DNA of 20,616 nucleotides from Planctomycetota bacterium. Lineage in GTDB: Bacteria > Planctomycetota > PUPC01 > JACPCR01. Positions 14,733 to 20,616 of the stretch are shown here, in pieces. The notes under the pieces are model-generated. The model was not told the origin of the DNA and searched no databases. It saw only the letters and a list, made by a program, of their open reading frames with translations. Position 1 is the first letter of the stretch, and each line of letters begins with the position of its first letter. The translations under genes were made by a program, and so were the position numbers. The stretch is from positions 1-20,616 of the forward strand of contig JASLXP010000589.1 of the NCBI GenBank assembly GCA_030740295.1, read 5' to 3'.

Positions 14733-17700
14733 TCACTTCTCTTTTAGATGCTTTACCTTCACGTTGGCGATCCAGCCCATGTATTCGTAACGCCAGGCGA
14801 TGCCGATGCCGCCATGCATGGGTGGCTTTCTCCCGCCCGGCCTGATGCTGTCGAGAACGGACATGAGTTGATGGCCGTCAATGGCGACCTTGACCCGTCT
14901 GCCGACAACAGACAATTGCATGTGGTGTGGAAGAGTGCCGAGGGGGCGGGTGCCGCCGGAGACAAAGCGTGCTGTGGCACCTGATTTTTTGCTGCTGTAG
15001 CCGCGGCCGGGAATGTAGAATTCGAAGTATCGGCTAAGCGTGATTTTGCCTTCTGAACTGACGCCAAGCACATAGCTGGTGTGGCCCTTTTCATTCCAGC
15101 TCTCCTTGTAATCCTTGACGCGAAAAAAGACGGACATGCTTGGGATATCCGTCGCCGGTACGTGGTGCGGCTTGAACCCCGGATCAGGCGGCAGCATGCA
15201 GAAATCGAAGTCCACCGTGTAGTCCGTCCAGTCCTTATCGTTGATCGCGGTAACGAGGGCGCCACCTCGACCAGCACGGCTGTGACCATATTGGAATCCC
15301 GTCCTGGCTTTGGGCTGCGTGATTAATTTGCCGTCTTTGATTTCGAACCCAGTGCGCCAGCGATACCAGACCAGGCCATCATAAACGATCCGCTCGGGCG
15401 CGGTCTCGTTGAAGTGCTCGATGACTTCCTTTTGCGTCATCACCTTCCTTAGAATGCGGACCTCGTCGATGCGGCCGTTGAAGTAATACTTCTCCTTCTT
15501 TGCGTAAGCGGCATTATTGCAGTCCTGTGCTCCGATCGTAAATCTCGGTCGGTTGGCGTACACGCACTTTGCTTCGGCTTTGCTCCGTCCCTGCAATATC
15601 CCGTCGACGAACAGTTGGAGTTGCGCGCCATCCCATGTGCCGACGGCCAGATGCCAGATGCCATCGTCGTAAGTTTTGCTGGAGATGATGTGATTGTTTC
15701 CCGTCCCGGCAGACCACAGAACATGCCGTCCGCCATCATCACCAGAATGCAGAGCCATCTTGTAGCCATCGCTCCCCTGGCCCGCGTAATGAGTGGAGAG
15801 GATGGTCGGCTCGGGCGCGTTCTCGCCTTCCGTCTTAAACCATGCGGTGACGGTCAACGGTGGCTCGGTAACAAACAGCTTGCTGTCCGGCGAGTATGTC
15901 TTGTAGAGATGCCCACCAATAGCGTTTTGCTGAATGGCTGTTCCTTTGATGCCTTTCTCGGTTTTCGCAAGGCTTGAAACCATCAGGTCATTGCCCTGCC
16001 CGGAATCGTCTTTCAGTGGATTGCCGTCCATTTTGTATTCGGCGATGACATCGGGAACCGCAATCTGTACCTCCACCTGCCCCGTGATGGGCCGATCCCA
16101 AATCCTGACTTCATCGATCACACCGCGTTGTTGTATGTGGCCATCAGCGGTGTAGTAGCCCATGGCAAAATAAGCGCCCTCGGGCCGTGCCATGAGAGGC
16201 CGGGGATCTCCTCCGTTTACGTGACGCAGAGGATGGTAGACCCCGTCGACGATGACTCCGTAAGAGGCAGCCTTGTCGATGGGTAATCCATCCATATCCC
16301 ACACGAATGCGACCCGCACCCACTGGTTTTTTTTGAAGTGGGCGACCTTTCCGGTCTGCAGCGGCTGCTCTATTCTGTCTTGGCCGGAGATACGGAACGC
16401 AAAACCGCCGCCGCCCTTGTCCGGTTCACGCCAGCGATAGAGCATCTGGAAAGGCAGGATCCAATTGCGCTGCCAGACACCGGAGACGAACACCTCGTCC
16501 GGTGGGCGATTGGAATCGTCGTAGGCTCTTGGCGCTTTCCACCAGAATTCAATAGTGCCGCGCTTGTGATACTCAGGATGAATCTTCTCCCACGGCCCGA
16601 AATTCGGGCCCGACTTTCCTGCGGAGCTGCTGAATCCTCTACCCTCCTTACCTTGCGGAAAATTCAGTCCGCGGCCCTGTCTGCGCCCATAAATTTCTCC
16701 GCCCGGTCCGATTCTGCTCTTTCGAATTTCATCGGGCGATCCGAGGGTATTCCAGAGCAGTAGTCTTGGCTTGTCTTCGTCGACCGGCCTATTGGGATTT
16801 ATCAGGCCTTGAATCTCATCTTGGGAGAGAACACGCGAATAAACTCGAATCTCATCAACGAGCCCCTCAAAACCCTTAGATGGTTTATCCGGATCAGGCC
16901 CTCCGATACGGACGGGGACATTTTTCACATTGCGCAGACGAGAAGGCCAGCAGACGGGGCGGGTTCCCACGTCTTCACCTTCAACGTAGATTCTGGAGCG
17001 GCCTTCCTTAAATGTGGCAGCGATGTGATGCCAGCGACCGGGCTCAACAGCTTCATCAGAGATGACACCACTCCGGGCACCCGGCCGCGAAATATCAAAC
17101 TGCGGAAACCGCCCTTGACTGAGTTTGAGGGCCCAGCCACGGCGTTCGTCCATGCCCGCGTTGCGTCCCAGGATCAGGACATTGTTCTTCATCCTTTCGG
17201 GACGAATGCGAGCAAAGAGGGTGATCTCTTTGGCTATGTTCTGAAGGGAATCGGATTCCTGAACGATGAGATGCTCTTTCTTGCTGCCCCGAAATGAGAT
17301 CACGTTCCTGTGCAGCAACTCATCCTTCACAAGCTCCGGCCTCGATTTCTTCTGGTCCTGGACCGCGTGATTTTGCATTCCGGACAGATCGGACAAAAAG
17401 ATGAGCCTGCCTTTCTCGTCCTCGGTCGCGCCTTTGCCCGGGACGAAACGCATGACGAGACCGGGCTCTTGTGGCTCAATGTTGAGCGCAGGATGGACGG
17501 GTGGCGGGGCAAGAGGCCGGGCGACCAATGGCTCGATCGATGTCGAGGGCTGCGGTCCGGCCGGCCTGTCGCCGGGGTAGCCGCCTCTGTGATTAGAATG
17601 ACCGGACGGACCGGCAGGCCGGACGAACAGCAAGGTAAGCAATGAGCCCACTGCCATCAGGATTACCGCCTTCAGCAGGCCGGAGGCCCTGGCGCGCACC

Positions 17701-17771
17701 GGCTTTGGTGGCTCGATGGCCGGCAGCGCCTCGGTGTCCTGGTTTCTGAATTCGTCGTTGTCGTTCTTCAT
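14733..17771 (-). CDS. Membrane-anchored multi-domain LamG (concanavalin A-like) protein
   Basis: This 1012-residue protein has an acidic cytoplasmic N-terminus, a single helix (about 35-53, LLKAVILMAVGSLLTLLFV) and a large exterior part with a Pro-rich linker. Three LamG/jelly-roll domains follow, at about 135-345, 350-590 and 600-800. Each ends in a typical closing strand: GLVDEIRVYSRVLSQDEI, GVIDEVRIWDRPI and GRIDEVRILRKVMTQKEV. The last about 200 residues (GLVWYRWRTGFEIKDGKLI to GWIANVKVKHLKEK) resemble the DUF1080/3-keto-disaccharide-hydrolase-like fold. No enzyme signature is seen, so carbohydrate or surface binding is the likely role. The frame is open to 17975, but the start at 17771 is preferred: it puts the charged segment and anchor helix at the N-terminus, and the longer version would overlap the divergent gene. 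It shares a strand with the metal ATPase but is separated from it by 178 bases. Confidence 0.88.
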   Translation of the reverse strand: MKNDNDEFRNQDTEALPAIEPPKPVRARASGLLKAVILMAVGSLLTLLFVRPAGPSGHSNHRGGYPGDRPAGPQPSTSIEPLVARPLAPPPVHPALNIEPQEPGLVMRFVPGKGATEDEKGRLIFLSDLSGMQNHAVQDQKKSRPELVKDELLHRNVISFRGSKKEHLIVQESDSLQNIAKEITLFARIRPERMKNNVLILGRNAGMDERRGWALKLSQGRFPQFDISRPGARSGVISDEAVEPGRWHHIAATFKEGRSRIYVEGEDVGTRPVCWPSRLRNVKNVPVRIGGPDPDKPSKGFEGLVDEIRVYSRVLSQDEIQGLINPNRPVDEDKPRLLLWNTLGSPDEIRKSRIGPGGEIYGRRQGRGLNFPQGKEGRGFSSSAGKSGPNFGPWEKIHPEYHKRGTIEFWWKAPRAYDDSNRPPDEVFVSGVWQRNWILPFQMLYRWREPDKGGGGFAFRISGQDRIEQPLQTGKVAHFKKNQWVRVAFVWDMDGLPIDKAASYGVIVDGVYHPLRHVNGGDPRPLMARPEGAYFAMGYYTADGHIQQRGVIDEVRIWDRPITGQVEVQIAVPDVIAEYKMDGNPLKDDSGQGNDLMVSSLAKTEKGIKGTAIQQNAIGGHLYKTYSPDSKLFVTEPPLTVTAWFKTEGENAPEPTILSTHYAGQGSDGYKMALHSGDDGGRHVLWSAGTGNNHIISSKTYDDGIWHLAVGTWDGAQLQLFVDGILQGRSKAEAKCVYANRPRFTIGAQDCNNAAYAKKEKYYFNGRIDEVRILRKVMTQKEVIEHFNETAPERIVYDGLVWYRWRTGFEIKDGKLITQPKARTGFQYGHSRAGRGGALVTAINDKDWTDYTVDFDFCMLPPDPGFKPHHVPATDIPSMSVFFRVKDYKESWNEKGHTSYVLGVSSEGKITLSRYFEFYIPGRGYSSKKSGATARFVSGGTRPLGTLPHHMQLSVVGRRVKVAIDGHQLMSVLDSIRPGGRKPPMHGGIGIAWRYEYMGWIANVKVKHLKEK

Positions 17772-17974
17772 TCGTTCGAAGACGGCACAGTGGGAGGAAT
17801 GTTTCAAGCCGTGTTTAAACGCATAAGCACCGCTTAAACAAGTAACGACTTTGTCACTATTTGCCATTCCGGCCTTAACGGCTAATGTCCAGCACTCCGG
17901 CGCTGACGGTCCGCGGCAGCTCTTTACTTGTCGCGGAGAGCCAAGACCACGTTTCAGAGGAGAGGGATACATCA
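17772..17974. promoter_or_regulatory. Divergent promoter region: LamG gene / DUF6941-MFS-RraA operon
   Basis: This is a 203-base gap between divergent genes. Visible are the palindrome GTTTAAAC (17813-17820), with a second TTAAAC twelve bases on, and an inverted repeat TCCGCG (17910-17915) / CGCGGA (17932-17937) with a 16-base loop. The latter would fall in the leader of the plus-strand operon about 40 bases before its start codon. No clear -35/-10 pair was found. Confidence 0.35.
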
Positions 17975-18391
17975 ATGCCGCAAGGACATCGGCCGCTCTG
18001 TCTGGCGATCATCATCTGCAACGAGGTCATCGAAGACAAGCGCTCGAATAACAAAACGCTCGTCAGCCTGTTCAGCCGCATCGGGACGAAGTCGATCCCC
18101 TGTGTGCATCCGCGGATGTTCGTGATGGCCTCGCTTACGGACGGTCACGGCACGGTGCCGCTCGTGTTTCGGATCGTTCACCTGGCCACACAGGAACACG
18201 TGGTCGAGCTCCGGGCCGAAGCGAGCTTCGCCAGCCCGATGGATGTCAGCGACGTGGTGCTCGAGTTCCGTAATCTGCCGTTAAAAAAAGAAGGTTCGTA
18301 CGCGGTGGAGGTGCTGGCGGACGGCGAACTGCTCGGGATGCGCCGGCTTTATGTGGAGCTGGTGAAGGAGGATGAGGAAGAGGATGGATGA
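17975..18391 (+). CDS. Conserved protein of unknown function, DUF6941-like
   Basis: This is a 138-residue soluble protein without signal peptide or membrane helix. The core CLAIIICNEVIEDKRSNNKT, the segments LVSLFSRIGTKSIPCVHPRMFV and LTDGHGTVPLVFRIVHL, and a beta-rich C-terminus (GSYAVEVLADGELLG) fit the DUF6941 family of small uncharacterised proteins. No biochemical role is known to me. The ATG at 17975 is chosen because AGAGGAGAGGG (17956-17965) sits about nine bases upstream. An in-frame ATG at 17885 would add 30 residues that do not look like part of the fold. The gene is first in an operon, and its stop overlaps the MFS start (ATGA at 18388). The tail is acidic (KEDEEEDG). Confidence 0.75.
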   Translation: MPQGHRPLCLAIIICNEVIEDKRSNNKTLVSLFSRIGTKSIPCVHPRMFVMASLTDGHGTVPLVFRIVHLATQEHVVELRAEASFASPMDVSDVVLEFRNLPLKKEGSYAVEVLADGELLGMRRLYVELVKEDEEEDG

Positions 18392-19680
18392 GCCAGTCTT
18401 ACGAAGACGAGATTCGAGCCGGGCTGCGACATAATTTTGCCATCGTGATCGGTGTGCACGCGATGTGGTCGTTAGGCGCAGCGTTCTACAACTGGGGCAC
18501 GATGATGCCGGTGTTCCTGAAGGAGCTCGGGGCAAACAATTTCCACATCGGGTTGATGCAGGGGCTGACCAGTCTGGCGATGTTCTCTCCCCAGATGATT
18601 GCCGCGCAGAAGACGTCGCATCTTGCGGTGAAGAAGACTCTGTTCCCCTTTGTGCATTATCCGGGTTTGATCGCGGTCGGTGTGATGGGGGCTTCCGCCC
18701 TGGCATGGGGTAAATCAGAAGCGTTGATTCCAGTGACAATCTGTTGCATGACGGTGATGGGTCTTTCACTGAGCTTTGCCATCCCCATGTGGTCGAATCT
18801 GGTGGCCAAGCTCGTTCCTTCAGAAACGAGAGGCTTTTCGTTCGGGCTGATTTTTTTCGTCGGTGGGGTAACAGGGCTGGCCGGGGCCACCGCTGCCAAG
18901 TACATCATTCGCCACTTTGGATTTGCCGGGTTTGGATGGGGGTTTGTCGTTGCGTCTGCGCTGCTGGTCGGAGCGGTTTCATTCTTCTTCTTCCTGAAAG
19001 AGCCTCCGCATCCTGAGCCACCCATTAAAAAAGGGATCGGTGAGTTTTTCAGGGATATGAAGAGAGACTTGCTGTGCCATCGGGATTACCGGCACTACCT
19101 TCTGTCCAAAAGTCTCTCCTCGCTGGGCACGATGGCCTTTCCGTTCTATGCCGCGGCAGCCGTTGGAAAGTTTGACCTGGGGCCCGAGGCCGGAGCGGAA
19201 TTTACCCTCTTGTTGATTCTGGGCAGAATGGTCGGTGCGCCATTGTTCGGTTGGATTGGCGACCGGACAGGCTTTCGCGCAATCGCCTTCTTTCCTCCAG
19301 GCATCAATGTCATGTGCACAAGCCTGGCAATACTCGCCGAGGAAGTTCCTACCTTTTACCTGATCTTCTTTCTTGGGGGCCTCTCCACCTCGGCGGACAC
19401 TGTTTCGTCTCTGAACCTGCCGATCGAGTACTGCCCCGAAGCGGATAAGACAACATTCATCGCGGTGAAGGGAACCGTGACCGGCCCCCTCATGTTCGCG
19501 GCGCCCCTTCTCGGGGGCTTCCTTGCTGATCATCTGGCCTGGAAATTCAAGGTCACTTTTTCTGCCGCCCTGCTTTTTGAATTGGCGGCTTTTCTTATCC
19601 TGCTGTTCCTGGTAAATGAACCGAGACGGAATCCAGCATCCTCCTTAACCAGCGACAACAAGGAAGAACCCAATGAGTGA
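18388..19680 (+). CDS. Major facilitator superfamily transporter
   Basis: This 430-residue membrane protein has twelve predicted helices in two halves joined by a long basic cytoplasmic loop (about 205-235, KEPPHPEPPIKKGIGEFFRDMKRD). The loop between helices 8 and 9 carries GWIGDRTGFR, the degenerate MFS repeat of the G-x-x-x-D-R-x-G-R/K type. Several helices hold Pro and Gly residues typical of the fold. The substrate is not evident. The ATG overlaps the stop of the DUF6941 gene, and the C-terminus overlaps the RraA-like gene by eight bases, so the three are translated together. A strong purine-rich ribosome site (AGGAAGAGG) precedes the start. Import or export of a small organic acid acted on by the RraA-like protein is a reasonable guess. 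Confidence 0.9.
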   Translation: MSQSYEDEIRAGLRHNFAIVIGVHAMWSLGAAFYNWGTMMPVFLKELGANNFHIGLMQGLTSLAMFSPQMIAAQKTSHLAVKKTLFPFVHYPGLIAVGVMGASALAWGKSEALIPVTICCMTVMGLSLSFAIPMWSNLVAKLVPSETRGFSFGLIFFVGGVTGLAGATAAKYIIRHFGFAGFGWGFVVASALLVGAVSFFFFLKEPPHPEPPIKKGIGEFFRDMKRDLLCHRDYRHYLLSKSLSSLGTMAFPFYAAAAVGKFDLGPEAGAEFTLLLILGRMVGAPLFGWIGDRTGFRAIAFFPPGINVMCTSLAILAEEVPTFYLIFFLGGLSTSADTVSSLNLPIEYCPEADKTTFIAVKGTVTGPLMFAAPLLGGFLADHLAWKFKVTFSAALLFELAAFLILLFLVNEPRRNPASSLTSDNKEEPNE

Positions 19681-20401
19681 GCCACTGACAACCGAAGAAC
19701 TGGATCTGCTGCGTAAGTTCGATACGCCGACTGTCTGCAATGTCATCGAGCTTTTTGATATTCGACTACGAAACACCGGATACATGGACGGACGCATCCG
19801 ATCGAATTTCCCCAAGATGCCGCCCATGGTCGGCTATGCATCTACGGCAACTTTTCGTTCTGCCGCGCCACCGAGAGGGGAAGACGTTTATGGAGGCATG
19901 ACCGAGCAATTGGAACGACTGAAGGAAGTGCCTGCCCCGCAGGTCATCGTCTTTCAGGACCTCGATGATCCACCCGCAGCCGCGACCTTCGGCGAAGTGA
20001 TGTGCACGACCTACAAGACCTTCGGCTGTGTTGGTCTGATCACCAGCGGCGCCGGGAGGGATCTCGATCAGGTGGAGGCCATAGACTTTCCGGTCTTTAC
20101 CGGTTCGTCGATCTGTGCACATGGTTACTGTCACATTCTGCAAATTGGACTGCCGGCGCACGTCGGCGGAATCACGGTGTATCCGGGTGACCTCCTGCAC
20201 GGGGACTGCAACGGCGTCACCACCATCCCAAATGAAATCGCCAAAGACGTCGCGAGCCTGTTGGAAGAATTTGTCGCGGCAGAGGAAGTGATTCTCGGAT
20301 GTCTGAGGACGAAGGGCGCGAATCTGGAAGCGTTTACCGAGGCGCGAGTGGAATGCCAGCGAAGGGTTGCGGAGTTGAAGGACCGGGTGGTTGGTTCGTG
20401 A
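19673..20401 (+). CDS. RraA-family protein (HMG/CHA aldolase-like)
   Basis: This is a 242-residue protein of the RraA/dimethylmenaquinone-methyltransferase-like fold. Members with the G-E ... R-D signature are divalent-metal aldolases cleaving 4-hydroxy-4-methyl-2-oxoglutarate or decarboxylating oxaloacetate. Others, such as E. coli RraA, inhibit RNase E. Seen here are TPTVCNVIELFDI near the start (18-30), FGEVMCTTYKTFGCVGLITSGAGRD split over 106-130 with G107-E108 and R129-D130, and the late motif YPGDLLHGDCNGVTTIP (170-186). The usual T-D-G of the substrate loop is T-S-G here (124-126). ATG at 19673 lies within the end of the MFS gene, with AGGAAG just upstream. As the last gene of a transporter operon it is more likely a catabolic enzyme than an RNase regulator. 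Confidence 0.88.
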   Translation: MSEPLTTEELDLLRKFDTPTVCNVIELFDIRLRNTGYMDGRIRSNFPKMPPMVGYASTATFRSAAPPRGEDVYGGMTEQLERLKEVPAPQVIVFQDLDDPPAAATFGEVMCTTYKTFGCVGLITSGAGRDLDQVEAIDFPVFTGSSICAHGYCHILQIGLPAHVGGITVYPGDLLHGDCNGVTTIPNEIAKDVASLLEEFVAAEEVILGCLRTKGANLEAFTEARVECQRRVAELKDRVVGS

Positions 20402-20409
20402 GAGGCTTT

Positions 20410-20424
20410 TCCGGTCTTACCGGA
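20410..20424. other. Short perfect hairpin after the RraA-like gene
   Basis: TCCGGT-CTT-ACCGGA forms a six-base-pair stem eight bases past the stop codon, and a second one (ATCAGG 20433-20438 / CCTGAT 20446-20451) follows closely. Neither has a downstream T-run, so a rho-independent terminator is not supported. They may protect the 3' end of the operon message. Confidence 0.5.
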
Positions 20425-20514
20425 CCAAGCAGATCAGGCTTTGCCCCTGATATCCGTAAAGACACTTTCATCTTGAACTACCAGGTCCAGAACAAGTGCA
20501 CTTTCTGAAGCTTT

Positions 20515-20567
20515 ACGCCGAAGGCGTTAAACAACGTAGCCCAGGGCAAGCGTAGCGCCGCCCTGGG
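20515..20567. repeat. Hairpin-rich repeat-like element
   Basis: Two stems lie in tandem: ACGCC-GAA-GGCGT (20515-20527) and CCCAGGGC (20540-20547) / GCCCTGGG (20560-20567) with a 12-base loop containing AGCGTAGCG. The layout resembles dispersed intergenic elements I associate with planctomycete genomes, but that is memory, not a search. A related string, CTGAAGGCGTTACTCC, occurs at about 14702-14717, so a second damaged copy may exist in this window. The rest of the tail (20568-20616) shows no gene. Confidence 0.55.
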
Positions 20568-20616
20568 TATAAATGCCACAACCCGACCTATGCCAACAGC
20601 GCAAACTCGGGCCAAC

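Noticed and set aside
17772..17975. 68-residue N-terminal extension of the LamG protein
   Set aside because: It would bury the anchor helix deep in the chain and run into the divergent operon leader; the ATG at 17771 gives a normal membrane-anchor topology.

Overview
The window looks like a piece of chromosome from a PVC-group bacterium, most probably a planctomycete or a close relative such as Lentisphaerota. This is inference from gene content. The evidence is a cysteine-type sulfatase with an appended beta-hexosaminidase-type C-terminal module, a membrane protein built from LamG domains, an alpha/alpha-toroid (squalene-cyclase-like) protein of a type common in planctomycetes, an ECF sigma factor with a fused anti-sigma partner, a HEAT-repeat exported protein, and intergenic repeat arrays. 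There is no rRNA, tRNA, CRISPR array, transposase or phage gene. No gene-free stretch exceeds about 230 bases.

Layout from left to right. (1) The last codons of an unrecognised gene overlap an ABC ATPase (135-1055). (2) A large inverted heptamer repeat array (1061-1275) fills the gap before a sulfatase (1287-2903). (3) A YhaM-like OB-fold/HD 3'-5' exoribonuclease lies on the minus strand (2926-3930). (4) A tightly packed plus-strand operon (4142-8126) has an ABC-2 exporter ATPase and two permeases (COG4586/COG4587/COG3694-like), then a GT2 glycosyltransferase (TIGR04283-like) and a DUF2064 nucleotidyl/glycosyltransferase (TIGR04282-like). The last two families are usually associated with arsenosugar or rSAM/selenodomain loci. 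Three of its five genes start with GTG and two junctions are GTGA overlaps. (5) A minus-strand ECF sigma factor (9891-10472) is followed by a 574-residue protein (8155-9879) that joins a zinc-binding anti-sigma domain, one membrane helix and a large toroid ectodomain. A HEAT-repeat exported protein (10590-12398) is divergent from this pair. (6) A second heptamer array (12519-12586) precedes the 3' end of a P1B-type metal ATPase (12593-14554, minus) whose canonical CPC membrane motif reads YPD. (7) A 1012-residue LamG-domain membrane-anchored protein (14733-17771, minus). (8) A plus-strand operon of three overlapping genes (17975-20401): a DUF6941-like protein, an MFS transporter and an RraA-family aldolase-like protein. 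(9) A hairpin-rich, repeat-like tail (20402-20616).

The strongest leads are: the anti-sigma/toroid fusion, which looks like a one-protein envelope sensor controlling the adjacent sigma factor and perhaps the divergent HEAT gene; the P1B ATPase with an altered ion-binding motif; the coupling of an uncharacterised exporter to two arsenosugar-type transferases; and the intergenic arrays, which share a two-word grammar (ACCATTC heptamers plus ACATCTTCC-like nonamers) across 11 kb and come with a second heptamer family at another gene start.
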